This document shows positions 1-8,141 of a DNA stretch of 16,213 nt, piece after piece. The notes beneath the pieces were generated by a model. That model did no database searches and was not told where the DNA came from. It saw only the letters and a program-made list of their open reading frames with translations. Every line of letters begins with the position of its first letter. The stretch's first letter is position 1. The DNA comes from Pseudomonadota bacterium (GTDB taxonomy: Bacteria > Pseudomonadota > Gammaproteobacteria > Burkholderiales > Burkholderiaceae_D): the NCBI GenBank assembly GCA_023449275.1, contig JAEXJM010000053.1, forward strand, positions 1-16,213. The letters are read 5' to 3'. Made by a program: the position numbers and the translations under genes.

Positions 1-1051
1 GATCATAGGCGGAAATATTGGCATGCCGGTGCATGACCGCCAGAAGCATCGCCAGCCGGTTCTGTTCCAGCCCGACAGACAGGCGCCGTGCATTCGGTGT
101 GGGTGACGTATCGACCAGTGCCTGAATCTCGACCAATAAGGGCCTCATACCTTCCAGCGTCGCCATGACGCATGAACCGGCGATTTCACGCTGGTGTTGC
201 GACAGGAACAGGGCGGATGGGTTGGAAACCCCTTTCAGTCCCCTTTCCGTCATCGCGAAAACGCCCAGTTCATTGACTGCCCCGAAACGGTTCTTGAATG
301 CGCGGATCAGGCGGAAACTCGAATGGGCATCCCCCTCGAAATACAAAACGGTATCGACGATATGTTCCAGCACACGCGGGCCTGCCAGTGCCCCTTCCTT
401 GGTGACATGCCCGACCATGATGATTGTCGTGCCCGACTGTTTGGCAAAACGGGTCAGCTGCGCGGCACATTCCCTGACCTGTGCCACTGAACCGGGGGCG
501 GATGTCAGGGCGTCGGAATAAATGGTCTGGATCGAATCGACGACGGCGACTTCGGGCTTCAGTCTGTCCAGCGTCCCGATGATTTTTTCCAGCTGGATTT
601 CAGCCTGCAATTGCAGGTTTTCCGCGGTCAGGCCAAGCCGTTTGGCACGAAGGGCGACTTGTGCGCCGGACTCTTCCCCGCTGACGTACAGGACGTTTTT
701 GATCCGTGCCAGGTTGACGAGTGTCTGGAGAAGCAGTGTCGATTTGCCGATGCCCGGATCACCCCCGATCAGGACGACGCCGCCGGAAACCAGTCCGCCA
801 CCGAGCACACGGTCGAATTCGCCGATACCCGACGGGAAACGGGGAACGTCGATCGCATCGATATCGGCCAGCGACAGGACGGGAGATGTCTGTGCAATTC
901 CCTGCCGGCTGGCGGAGAACCGGTTGGTGGATGATTCGACGACCGTTTCGGCCAGTGTGTTCCATTGCCCGCAGGCGGGGCATTTTCCCGCCCACTTGCT
1001 GCTGATGCCGCCACATTCGGTACAGGTGTACTGGATTTTCGCTTTAGCCAT
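1..1051 (-). CDS. radA: DNA repair protein RadA (Sms), C-terminus cut off by window edge
   Basis: RadA is a RecA-related ATPase that helps process recombination intermediates and drive branch migration in the cytoplasm. Translating the minus strand from the ATG at 1051 gives 350 codons open to the edge. The family is about 455 residues, so roughly the last 100 (most of the Lon-protease-like domain) lie outside. Visible marks are an N-terminal zinc finger (C10-x2-C13 and C24-x2-C27), a Walker A site GGDPGIGKST in the RecA-like core, and the RadA-specific KNRFG motif (encoded near 285-300). The gene lies 35 bases downstream of alr on the same strand, so the two are probably co-transcribed. No strong ribosome binding site precedes the ATG. 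The identification is secure. Confidence 0.96.
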   Translation of the reverse strand, partial: MAKAKIQYTCTECGGISSKWAGKCPACGQWNTLAETVVESSTNRFSASRQGIAQTSPVLSLADIDAIDVPRFPSGIGEFDRVLGGGLVSGGVVLIGGDPGIGKSTLLLQTLVNLARIKNVLYVSGEESGAQVALRAKRLGLTAENLQLQAEIQLEKIIGTLDRLKPEVAVVDSIQTIYSDALTSAPGSVAQVRECAAQLTRFAKQSGTTIIMVGHVTKEGALAGPRVLEHIVDTVLYFEGDAHSSFRLIRAFKNRFGAVNELGVFAMTERGLKGVSNPSALFLSQHQREIAGSCVMATLEGMRPLLVEIQALVDTSPTPNARRLSVGLEQNRLAMLLAVMHRHANISAYD

Positions 1052-1086
1052 AGATATCGTTTCAGGAAGATACTATCGATGAATGC

Positions 1087-2166
1087 CTACCAGCATTCGA
1101 CGATCCGTGGACGCAGGGACAGGGCGCACATCAGCTCATACCCGACCGTACCGGCCGCTTCCGCGACCTCGTCGATCGGCAGGCCATTGCCCCACAAAAC
1201 GACCTTGCTGCCGACACGGGCATTGGCAACGGGTGTGAGATCGACGGTAATCATGTCCATCGAAACGCGCCCGACCAGTCGGGTTTTCACGCCATCGACG
1301 ATCACCGGCGTGCCTTCCGGAGCCATGCGGGGATAGCCGTCGGCATAGCCGCAGGCGACCACGCCGATTTTCATCGGGCCTGTCGCGGTGAAGATGCTGC
1401 CGTATCCGATGGAATCGCCGTCCTTTATGTTCTGGATCTGGATGATTTCGCTCGACAGGGTCATGACCGGTTTCAGGCCGTATTCTTCCGCTGTCCTGCC
1501 GCCGGGCGTACCGCCGTAGAGCATGACTCCCGGCCTGACCCAGTCCGTCCGCAACTGTGGATGCAGCAGGATCGCGCCGGAGTTGGACAGGTTGCGGACG
1601 CCCGGCAATCCGGCCGTTCCGGAATCGAACCGTTTGAGCTGTTCTTCAACCGACAGCCGTCTGTGTCCCGGCACTTCGGAATTGGCGAAGTGGGTCATAT
1701 GGGAAATTTCGCGGACATTGGGGATTTTTTTCAGGCGTTCGTACGCCCCTGCGTATTCGGAAGGCAAAAAGCCGAGCCGGTTCATCCCGGTATTCATTTT
1801 CAGGTGCACATCCACCGGCATATCGATATGGGCTTTTTCCAGCATGTCGATCTGTTCATCGCAATGGACGGCGAACGCGATGTTGTACCGGGCCAGAATC
1901 GGCAATTCATGTGCATAGAAAAAGCCCTCGAGCAGCAGGATCGGCTTTTTCCAGCCGATTTCCCTCAGGTGAATGGCCGATTCCATTTCGATCAGGGCGA
2001 ACCCGTCCGCATCGTTCAATGCACGTACGGAACGTTCAAGCCCGTGGCCGTAGGCGTTGGCCTTGACGACAGCCCAGATTTTCGCGCGGGGAACGGTGGA
2101 ACGGACGACGGAAAGATTGTGCTGCATGGCAGCGATATCGATGTTGGCTACTAAAGGTCTGGTCAT
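1087..2166 (-). CDS. alr: Alanine racemase (PLP-dependent)
   Basis: This enzyme interconverts L- and D-alanine, supplying D-alanine for peptidoglycan. The 359-residue length is normal for Alr/DadX. The PLP lysine is K35 in VVKANAYGHG. The opposing catalytic tyrosine is Y255 in SIGYGSIF. Other conserved stretches are ISHMTHFANSE (154-164), RPGVMLYG (211-218) and SMDM (302-305). It starts with ATG, but no clear Shine-Dalgarno sequence precedes it. It is the first gene of a likely alr-radA unit and is divergent from lplT; a candidate promoter lies about 110 bases upstream. I see nothing that separates a biosynthetic Alr from a catabolic DadX; no dadA neighbour is present, which favours the biosynthetic role. 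Confidence 0.96.
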   Translation of the reverse strand: MTRPLVANIDIAAMQHNLSVVRSTVPRAKIWAVVKANAYGHGLERSVRALNDADGFALIEMESAIHLREIGWKKPILLLEGFFYAHELPILARYNIAFAVHCDEQIDMLEKAHIDMPVDVHLKMNTGMNRLGFLPSEYAGAYERLKKIPNVREISHMTHFANSEVPGHRRLSVEEQLKRFDSGTAGLPGVRNLSNSGAILLHPQLRTDWVRPGVMLYGGTPGGRTAEEYGLKPVMTLSSEIIQIQNIKDGDSIGYGSIFTATGPMKIGVVACGYADGYPRMAPEGTPVIVDGVKTRLVGRVSMDMITVDLTPVANARVGSKVVLWGNGLPIDEVAEAAGTVGYELMCALSLRPRIVECW

Positions 2167-2273
2167 GGGAAAACGTCAATCCAAAATAAAAACCCGTCCC
2201 GGCGGCAGGGCCAGCGGAAACGGAAAATGCCCTCCCTGATATTCGGGAACCGGGCCTATCGGCAAATAAAAGC

Positions 2274-2302
2274 ATATTACCCCCCCTGCATCCCATAGGC
2301 AA
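2274..2302 (-). promoter_or_regulatory. Candidate sigma-70 promoter for alr-radA
   Basis: On the minus strand a TTGCCT element (2302-2297) is separated by 17 bases, including a run of seven G, from TAATAT (2279-2274). Each hexamer matches consensus at four of six positions with ideal spacing. Transcription from here would give a leader of about 100 bases before the alr ATG. The leader contains a GC-rich stretch followed by T-rich sequence just before the gene, but I could not fold it into a convincing hairpin. The assignment is from sequence only. Confidence 0.35.
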
Positions 2303-2423
2303 TCTCACGCGGGAACAATACCGGAACAAGGCGGAAAAGATGGCCCATAAAACAAAAAAGTCTGACCCTGCCACTCTTAATATTGTAAACTTGATGTTTT
2401 GATGTTTATAGAAGACCGAATTT

Positions 2424-3677
2424 ATGAATCGTGGCTTTTATGCTGTCATGGCAGCGGAATTCTTTTCATCGCTGGCAGACAATGCGCTTCTGATCGTTGC
2501 CATCGCCATTCTGGCCCAAATGGATTCCCCTGCCTGGATGACACCGCTTTTAAGGCTTTTCTTTGTCCTGTCCTACGTCTGTCTGGCCGCTTTCGTCGGC
2601 GCTTTTGCCGATTCGATGCCCAAAGGCAGGGTCATGTTCATCACCAATACGGTCAAATTCGTCGGTTGCAGCCTGATCTTCATCGGCGTCCATCCCCTGA
2701 TCGCCTATGCCATCGTCGGCCTTGGAGCTGCAGCCTATTCCCCGGCCAAGTACGGCATCCTGACGGAAATGCTGCCTGCGGAAAAACTGGTTATCGCCAA
2801 CGGCTGGATCGAAGGCCTGACCGTGAGCTCGATCGTTATGGGTACCGTTTTGGGCGGCGCGCTGATCAATCCGCATGTCTCGTCCTTTCTTGTCGGCCTC
2901 ATCCATTTTGCGGAAGCCACCCCTGCGATCGCCGCACTGACCGTCATCATGCTGGTCTATATCCTTGCCGCCCTTTTCAACCTGCGCATTCCCGATCCCG
3001 GTGCACGTTATCCCAAACAGCCGCTCAATCCTCTTTTGCTGCTGAAAAATTTCCATCACAGCTTCACGACTCTCTGGCACGACAAGCTCGGACAGATCTC
3101 GCTGGCGGTCACCACCCTTTTCTGGGGGGCGGGTGCCACCCTCCAGTTCATCGTCCTCAAATGGGCGCAACACGCTCTCGGACTGCCCCTGGACAAGGCG
3201 GCGTTCCTGCAGGGGATCGTCGCGGTCGGCATTGCCGTCGGCGCCATATCGGCTGCCCGGTTCATCCGGCTGAAGAATTCCCTCAAAGTCATGAAGCTCG
3301 GGGCGGCCATGGGTATCGTCGTCATGGTCATGACGATGGTGCATTCCGTCTGGCTCGCGTATCCGCTTCTGGTACTGGTCGGCGGCCTTGCCGGTTTCTT
3401 TGTCGTCCCGATGAACGCCCTGCTCCAGCATCGCGGGCATGTCCTCCTGTCGGCAGGCAGTTCCATCGCCGTCCAGAATTTCAATGAAAACCTGTCCATC
3501 CTGACGATGCTTGGTGTCTATTCGCTTCTGATCGCGCTCGACCTGTCCACGAATGCCATTATTGTCATCTTCGGCAGTTTCGTGACCGCCACGATGCTGC
3601 TTGTCATGTACTGGCATGCCAGCAACCAGAAAAAGCAGGATTCTCTCCACCTGATCGGCGAAGAAAAACGGCACTGA
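2424..3677 (+). CDS. lplT: Lysophospholipid transporter LplT (MFS)
   Basis: LplT flips lysophospholipids across the inner membrane so that they can be re-acylated. The 417-residue protein is hydrophobic throughout, as expected for a 12-helix MFS transporter. It closely follows the family pattern: LADNALL near residue 17, a KGRV loop at 67-70, the strongly conserved AAYSPAKYGIL at 103-113, an LFWGAG segment mid-protein, and GGFFVVPMNALLQ in the second half. The ATG at 2424 matches the family N-terminus; only a weak GAAGA-type ribosome binding site precedes it. In enterobacteria lplT sits beside aas, the acyltransferase. No aas is present here; instead it is divergent from alr-radA, an arrangement I believe is common in Burkholderiales. 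A hairpin terminator follows directly. Confidence 0.93.
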   Translation: MNRGFYAVMAAEFFSSLADNALLIVAIAILAQMDSPAWMTPLLRLFFVLSYVCLAAFVGAFADSMPKGRVMFITNTVKFVGCSLIFIGVHPLIAYAIVGLGAAAYSPAKYGILTEMLPAEKLVIANGWIEGLTVSSIVMGTVLGGALINPHVSSFLVGLIHFAEATPAIAALTVIMLVYILAALFNLRIPDPGARYPKQPLNPLLLLKNFHHSFTTLWHDKLGQISLAVTTLFWGAGATLQFIVLKWAQHALGLPLDKAAFLQGIVAVGIAVGAISAARFIRLKNSLKVMKLGAAMGIVVMVMTMVHSVWLAYPLLVLVGGLAGFFVVPMNALLQHRGHVLLSAGSSIAVQNFNENLSILTMLGVYSLLIALDLSTNAIIVIFGSFVTATMLLVMYWHASNQKKQDSLHLIGEEKRH

Positions 3678-3692
3678 CGGCTGAAAACGGAA

Positions 3693-3717
3693 ACGGGATC
3701 CGATATCCCGTTTTTTC
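3693..3717 (+). terminator. Rho-independent terminator of lplT
   Basis: A perfect 8-bp stem, AACGGGAT (3693-3700) and ATCCCGTT (3706-3713), with a five-base loop runs into six T (3712-3717). It begins 16 bases after the lplT stop. On the minus strand the stem is followed by a less regular T-rich stretch, so it may also help stop transcripts from the convergent transporter gene. Confidence 0.85.
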
Positions 3718-3745
3718 ATGTCCATCAGGGTTCCGGAAACCGCTC

Positions 3746-3765
3746 TTTCATCAAAACGGATGAAA
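3746..3765. repeat. Short inverted repeat between convergent lplT and Bcr/CflA genes
   Basis: TTTCATC (3746-3752) and GATGAAA (3759-3765) form a perfect 7-bp stem with a six-base loop, 12 bases beyond the end of the minus-strand transporter gene. No T-run follows it on that strand, so it is at best a weak terminator or an mRNA 3'-end stabiliser. Confidence 0.35.
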
Positions 3766-3776
3766 ACATGGCTCGA

Positions 3777-4979
3777 TCAGACCGGAGTATCCAGCCGTTT
3801 TCTGGCGATTATCAGAAAGATCAGGGAAAGGCCACAGCAGGCCAGTGTCATGACGCTGATCGACACGATCATGTCCGCAAAACCTGTCATGGGCGAGACA
3901 ATGGCGCCGAAGATGAACATGAAAAAACCGATAATGGCCGAAGCGCTTCCGGCATTGGAACGTTCCAGCGTCAATGCCAGTGATGTGGATGTGGGCAAAA
4001 TCATCCCGAGCGCGACCATCATGAAAAAGAGCAGCGCTTCCAGCAGGTAAAATGACCAGCCGAACACCAGAACGAGAACGAACAGGACACTGCCCGCGAC
4101 CAGCCAGTAAACGCCTGTCGAAAGCGCATTGAAAACCCGGTCGAAACGCGGCGTCAGGCGGCTGCCGACGATCATTCCCGACGCGTTAATGGCAAAGCAC
4201 ACACTGTACATGAATGCATCCAGATGGAAATATTCCTGAATCAGGAACGGCGAAGAAGCGATGTACGTGAAAAAAACGCCCATCGCGAACATCTGTATCC
4301 AGACGTAATTCATGAACCTGCCGTTTTTCATGATCGGCACGAATTTGCCGAAAGAATTGAATATGCTGCCAGCGATACGCCGCTCGACAGGAAGGGATTC
4401 CCTGAACAGGACAGATACGACAAACAGGATAATGCCGATTCCCAGAAGGATGACGAAAATGCCCTGCCAGTCGGTGTACTTCATCACGAAACCGCCGACA
4501 ACGGGAGCGATGATCGGGGTCAGTCCGTTGATGACCATCAGAAGCGAAAAGAAATCGGCAAGTTCTTTTCCCTGATACAGATCGGCTGCGACCGACTTGG
4601 AAATGACGACGCCTCCCGCCCCGGCTATGCCCTGAAAAACCCGGAAAAAGACGAATGACTCGATATCCCATGCAAAAAGGCAGGCGACGGTCGCAACGAT
4701 AAACAGCGCCATCGAGATCAGGAGCATTCCCCTTCTGCCGTATTTGTCGCTGGCAGGCCCGATAACCAGTTGTCCGCCTGCCAGTCCCATCATGCTGGTC
4801 GTCAGGCTTAACTGTGCCCACGAAGTCGTCGTACCGAAGTAGGCGGCAAGCGCTGGCAAACCGGGCAGATAAAAGTCGGTGACGAATGGGCCGAACGCGG
4901 ACATCATGCCCATCACGACCAGCAAAAACAGCCTTGAATTCATCCGTGCCGGTTTATCTGCCTGTAAAACACCACTCAT
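3777..4979 (-). CDS. Bcr/CflA-family MFS multidrug exporter
   Basis: This is a predicted 12-helix inner-membrane drug:proton antiporter of the DHA1 type, 400 residues, the usual length. Visible marks are TDFYLPGLP in helix 1 (34-42), motif A GPASDKYGRRGML (74-86), and the helix-4/5 segment starting R113-VFQGIAGAGG and continuing through SVAADLY, all typical of Bcr/CflA. The ATG at 4979 gives a short hydrophilic N-terminus; M13 (4943) is an alternative start, and neither has a strong ribosome binding site. It is a single gene, convergent with lplT and divergent from tonB. The substrate cannot be read from sequence: bicyclomycin, sulfonamide or chloramphenicol export is known for relatives but is not shown here. 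Confidence 0.88.
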   Translation of the reverse strand: MSGVLQADKPARMNSRLFLLVVMGMMSAFGPFVTDFYLPGLPALAAYFGTTTSWAQLSLTTSMMGLAGGQLVIGPASDKYGRRGMLLISMALFIVATVACLFAWDIESFVFFRVFQGIAGAGGVVISKSVAADLYQGKELADFFSLLMVINGLTPIIAPVVGGFVMKYTDWQGIFVILLGIGIILFVVSVLFRESLPVERRIAGSIFNSFGKFVPIMKNGRFMNYVWIQMFAMGVFFTYIASSPFLIQEYFHLDAFMYSVCFAINASGMIVGSRLTPRFDRVFNALSTGVYWLVAGSVLFVLVLVFGWSFYLLEALLFFMMVALGMILPTSTSLALTLERSNAGSASAIIGFFMFIFGAIVSPMTGFADMIVSISVMTLACCGLSLIFLIIARKRLDTPV

Positions 4980-5084
4980 GATTCATACCACGAAAGAAAA
5001 ACCGTCTTTATACCCCGCCAAATCCCTTCATGGCAAGAGTGTACTCCGATTCAGCCGGTATTCTTCGGCCGGATTCGACGATAC

Positions 5085-5097
5085 AATAGCCGCTATT
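5085..5097. promoter_or_regulatory. Inverted repeat upstream of tonB, possible operator
   Basis: AATAGC and GCTATT are perfect 6-base arms around a single C, in an AT-rich patch about 50 bases ahead of the tonB ATG and within the divergent intergenic region. Iron control by Fur would be natural for a TonB operon, but over a 19-base window I count only nine matches to the classical Fur consensus, so a Fur role is not supported. No clear -35/-10 pair was found around it. Confidence 0.25.
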
Positions 5098-5143
5098 ATT
5101 ATTTTCAAGAACCCGGCTGACCGCTTCCTGCCGATTCCTTTTC

Positions 5144-6004
5144 ATGAACACCGGACACAACCCGAGCCTGCCAGACGATGTCCCCTGCCTTTCCCTGTCA
5201 AGGGAAGTCCGGGTGTGTCTGGCTGTCGTGGTGGCCTGCCATCTGCTTCTGGTCGGCTGGATCGTTTTCGGGGGATTCGAAACGAAACCCGACGTTGTCC
5301 CGCCCATGATGGGTATGCTGCTTTCAGGCGGTTCCGGAACGGGTTCAGGTGGTGATTCGGGTTCCGCAGGAGAATCAAAAGGCGGTTCGCAAGCCGCCCA
5401 TGCCCCGGTACGGAAGAACAGGGCTAAAAACCTTGCAGGGAAACAGGAAAACTCTCAGGCATCAAAACCGCAAACGCCATCCTTGTCACATTCCGGAAAA
5501 AACGCCGGTATCGTCAGTGAAAAAAAGGCAACAGCCCCTTCAGCCTCTCCCGGTAACGTATCAGACAGCCCGTCGAAACAGGATACACCGGCTACCGGTG
5601 GCGGTGACAGCGGAACCGGTCGCCGTGCTGAAGCCGGTGCGGATATCGGGACAGGGACAGGAACCGGCAGAGCGAACGGAACAGGAGAAGCAGGCGGTTC
5701 AGGCAATGGTGGAAAGGGATTTTCAGGCCCGTATGCCGACGCGGGATTTTTCAGCAATCCGAAGCCGCCCTATCCTCCGGCATCCAGACGAATGGCTGAA
5801 GAAGGCACTGTCCTGCTGTCCGTGCACATCCGTTCCGATGGGCAGGTCGATGAAGTGAAACTGAAACGGTCCAGCGGTTTTTCCAGACTGGACGACTCGG
5901 CCATCCGGACGGTACGGAAATGGCGGTATATTCCAGCCAGACGAAACGGGCAAGCCATCCCCTACTGGTATATTCAGCCGATCCGTTTCTCACTGGACGA
6001 TTGA
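5144..6004 (+). CDS. tonB: TonB-like energy transducer with Gly/Ser-rich spacer
   Basis: TonB carries the energy of the proton gradient, gathered by ExbB-ExbD, to outer-membrane receptors for iron complexes, cobalamin or other ligands. The 286-residue protein has a short cytoplasmic N-terminus, one membrane helix (about 24-44), a long flexible spacer (about 61-200) and a TonB C-terminal domain (about 205-284). That domain shows PKPPYPPASRR, GTVLLSVHI, the DSAIRTVRKWRYIPARRNGQ region and a final IQPIRFSL. The spacer is unusual: instead of Pro-Lys/Pro-Glu repeats it is mainly Gly, Ser, Thr and Ala, with GTG-type repeats near 157-190. The ATG at 5144 is the best start, though no Shine-Dalgarno sequence is evident. 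exbB begins 26 bases after the stop. No TonB-dependent receptor lies in the window. Confidence 0.88.
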   Translation: MNTGHNPSLPDDVPCLSLSREVRVCLAVVVACHLLLVGWIVFGGFETKPDVVPPMMGMLLSGGSGTGSGGDSGSAGESKGGSQAAHAPVRKNRAKNLAGKQENSQASKPQTPSLSHSGKNAGIVSEKKATAPSASPGNVSDSPSKQDTPATGGGDSGTGRRAEAGADIGTGTGTGRANGTGEAGGSGNGGKGFSGPYADAGFFSNPKPPYPPASRRMAEEGTVLLSVHIRSDGQVDEVKLKRSSGFSRLDDSAIRTVRKWRYIPARRNGQAIPYWYIQPIRFSLDD

Positions 6005-6030
6005 CAATAACGAACGTGGATTTTTGAAGA

Positions 6031-6735
6031 ATGGAAAACAACCCTTACGGCATACTGGCACTCTGGAATCAGGGGGGCTGGGTCATCAGATTCGTTGCCC
6101 TGCTGCTGCTTCTCATGTCGGTCATTTCCTGGACTATCATCGCCATCAGGACATGGCGCGCCTATCAACTGTACAGTATATCGAAGAGGACGGGCGGGTT
6201 CTGGAAAGCGCCGACTTTCGAAGCGGGGCTGGACAGCCTGAAAACGGCACCTGACCATAATCCTTTTCATGTTCTGGCGGAAGAAGGCTGGCAGGCGGCG
6301 AACCTGCATCAGGCCGGTGCGCAGAACCTGCAGGCAAAAATCGGACTGGCGGAATGGCTCGCCGAAAGCCTGCGCGGCTCGATCGACGACAGTACCGCCA
6401 AAATGCAAAGCGGTCTTTCCGTCCTCGCTTCCATCGGTGCAACCGCGCCCTTCATCGGCCTGTTCGGTACGGTCTGGGGCATTTATCATGCGCTCGTTTC
6501 CATCGGTGTTTCCGGACAGGCATCCATCGACAGGATCGCGGGGCCTGTCGGAGAATCGCTGATTATGACTGCGCTCGGGCTGGCTGTCGCCATTCCGGCC
6601 GTGCTCGGTTATAACGCCCTTATCCGGATCAACCGGCGGTTTGCCGGACAGCTCAACCGTTTTGCCCGTCAACTGTATGCCTATTTCCTGACCGGATCGC
6701 CCGTTGCCGCCGACACGGCGAAAAAAGGAGAATGA
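6031..6735 (+). CDS. exbB: ExbB/TolQ-family proton channel subunit
   Basis: ExbB forms the pentameric inner-membrane scaffold of the ExbB-ExbD motor that energises TonB. The 234-residue protein has three predicted membrane helices (about 18-39, 130-152 and 176-200). The family hallmark GATAPFIGLFGTVWGIYHAL spans 136-155. The third helix contains GESLIMTALGLAVAIP; its T180, with T147 in helix 2, matches the polar residues lining the channel in known ExbB. A GAAGA sequence abuts the ATG and a GTGGA lies a little further upstream. It sits between tonB and exbD, and the tonB neighbour favours ExbB over TolQ, since no tolR, tolA, tolB or pal follows. Confidence 0.94.
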   Translation: MENNPYGILALWNQGGWVIRFVALLLLLMSVISWTIIAIRTWRAYQLYSISKRTGGFWKAPTFEAGLDSLKTAPDHNPFHVLAEEGWQAANLHQAGAQNLQAKIGLAEWLAESLRGSIDDSTAKMQSGLSVLASIGATAPFIGLFGTVWGIYHALVSIGVSGQASIDRIAGPVGESLIMTALGLAVAIPAVLGYNALIRINRRFAGQLNRFARQLYAYFLTGSPVAADTAKKGE

Positions 6736-6736
6736 C

Positions 6737-7150
6737 ATGGCATTCGGAGGAGGACTGAACGATCAGGAAGATGTGATGAGCGAGATCAACGTCACGCCGC
6801 TGGTGGACGTCATGCTGGTTTTGCTCGTGATCTTCATTCTGACGGTACCGGTATTGACCCATTCCGTCAATGTCGATTTGCCGCAAACGCAAAAGCTCGA
6901 CACGAGCGTCGATCCGAAAACGATTGCCGTTTCAGTTGCCAGCGACGGTTCCGTTTACTGGGACGGAAAACCGGTCGATCCGGTACAACTGGAAGAAGCC
7001 CTTCTCGATGCGTCAGCCCAAAACCCCCAGCCCGAGATCCGGCTTTACGGCGACAGGCGGGTACCATATGAAGAAGTCGTGAAAGTCATGGCTGCCGCAC
7101 AGCGCACCGGGATTGAAAAACTGGGATTCGTCACACAACCGACACCATAA
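6737..7150 (+). CDS. exbD: ExbD/TolR-family proton channel subunit
   Basis: ExbD is the single-helix partner of ExbB whose membrane aspartate carries protons. The ATG at 6737 was chosen over an upstream in-frame ATG at 6704 because AAGGAG (6725-6730) lies six bases before it and the product begins at the usual place. It is 137 residues. The hallmark NVTPLVDVMLVLLVIF (18-33) contains the proton-carrying D24. A periplasmic domain follows, with the typical DGSVYWDGK and LYGDRRVPYEEVVKVM segments. The ribosome binding site lies inside the end of exbB, which points to translational coupling. A strong terminator follows the stop. Confidence 0.95.
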   Translation: MAFGGGLNDQEDVMSEINVTPLVDVMLVLLVIFILTVPVLTHSVNVDLPQTQKLDTSVDPKTIAVSVASDGSVYWDGKPVDPVQLEEALLDASAQNPQPEIRLYGDRRVPYEEVVKVMAAAQRTGIEKLGFVTQPTP

Positions 7151-7173
7151 AACCGGAAATGCGGAACAAAAAG

Positions 7174-7198
7174 GCCGCTTTTTCAAGCGGCTTTTTTT
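7174..7198 (+). terminator. Bidirectional terminator between exbD and the uracil-DNA glycosylase gene
   Basis: GCCGCTT (7174-7180) and AAGCGGC (7185-7191) form a perfect 7-bp stem with a TTTC loop. Seven T follow on the plus strand (7192-7198), and five A precede the stem (from 7168), which gives a T-run on the minus strand too. It lies 23 bases after exbD and 27 bases beyond the end of the convergent glycosylase gene, so it probably serves both operons. Confidence 0.88.
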
Positions 7199-7225
7199 GC
7201 GTTAAAAAAGATTCCGGAGATGCTT

Positions 7226-8137
7226 TCAGCCTTCTTTTTTCACTTCCTCATCATACATGTCCATCGCCGTGCACAAGTCCTGCCATGCCTGTTTCTTGCC
7301 GCCCGGCGTGCGCAGCAGATAGGATGGATGATAGGTCACGATCAAGGGAATCCGCTGGCTGCCGACCTTGAAAACATGCGTCTTGTTACGTAATGAGCCG
7401 AGCGTGACTTCCCGGCCGGTATTGAGCAATGCACAGGCAGCGGTCTTGCCGAGCGCGACCATGATCTTAGGCTTGATCAGGCCGATCTGGCGTTCCAGAT
7501 ACGGCATGCAGACAGCGGCTTCTTCCTCCGTCGGCTGGCGGTCTTTCGCAAATTCGTTCGTGGCCCGGCACTTGACGACGTTGGCGATGTAAACGTTATC
7601 GCCCCGTTTCATGTGCATGGCCGCCATCATGCTGTCGAGCAACTGGCCGGATCGCCCGACAAACGGTTCGCCCCGCTGATCCTCGTGATAGCCCGGCCCC
7701 TCACCGACAAACAGCCAGTCCGCATTCCGGTCACCGATACCCGGCACGATTTTATGGCGTGTCCGGCAAAGATGGCAGCGCTCGCAATGGTTGATTTCAT
7801 CCAGAAGCCCTTCCCAGGAATCCCCTCCTGCAGGAACGCTTGCGGGTAAAGAAACGGGTTCATCCGTTCCGGCAGGCGGTTCCATCTCAACGGACATGGC
7901 GGCAAAATCGTCTGCAAACGCATCCGGAGGCAAGGGTTCCGGTAACGGGATATCGGGTTCGGCCGTTATCCGTTTCACTGGAGGAACCGGTACAGTAACC
8001 TTCCCGGACACGACACCGGCTGTCGCCTTTACCGTTTCAGCGGATTCATCCGTACTTTGCAGCGCGCGCGACGACCAGACAGTGATCCCCATCTCTTCCA
8101 GATATTTCCTGCGTGTCGTTTCGTCCAGTCCGCTCAT
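7226..8137 (-). CDS. Uracil-DNA glycosylase, family 4 (Fe-S type)
   Basis: This enzyme removes uracil from DNA to start base-excision repair. The 303 residues split into a variable, Pro- and acidic-rich N-terminal stretch (about 20-105) and a catalytic domain (about 108-300). Catalytic motifs are GEGPG (145-149, usually GEAPG in the family) and HPSYLLR (270-276). Four cysteines, C118, C121, C190 and C210, fit the Fe-S cluster spacing known for family-4 enzymes: the 69-residue gap from second to third is exactly that of the Thermus enzyme as I recall it, while the third-to-fourth gap is four residues longer. It is last in tsaB-rimI-udg, and its GGAGAA ribosome binding site lies in the end of rimI, four bases away. 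The N-terminal stretch has no recognisable domain. Confidence 0.92.
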   Translation of the reverse strand: MSGLDETTRRKYLEEMGITVWSSRALQSTDESAETVKATAGVVSGKVTVPVPPVKRITAEPDIPLPEPLPPDAFADDFAAMSVEMEPPAGTDEPVSLPASVPAGGDSWEGLLDEINHCERCHLCRTRHKIVPGIGDRNADWLFVGEGPGYHEDQRGEPFVGRSGQLLDSMMAAMHMKRGDNVYIANVVKCRATNEFAKDRQPTEEEAAVCMPYLERQIGLIKPKIMVALGKTAACALLNTGREVTLGSLRNKTHVFKVGSQRIPLIVTYHPSYLLRTPGGKKQAWQDLCTAMDMYDEEVKKEG

Positions 8138-8141
8138 GGCA

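Noticed and set aside
2399..3487. A 362-codon plus-strand frame overlapping lplT
   Set aside because: It is out of frame with LplT, rich in Arg/Pro/Ser/Cys, and shows no membrane or domain pattern.
2550..3725. A 391-codon open frame antisense to lplT
   Set aside because: Its product is a run of Asp, Arg, Gln and His typical of a shadow frame, while lplT on the other strand matches a known family along its full length.
5455..5757. A Pro-rich antisense frame opposite the tonB spacer
   Set aside because: The proline richness is simply the complement of the Gly codons in the TonB spacer.
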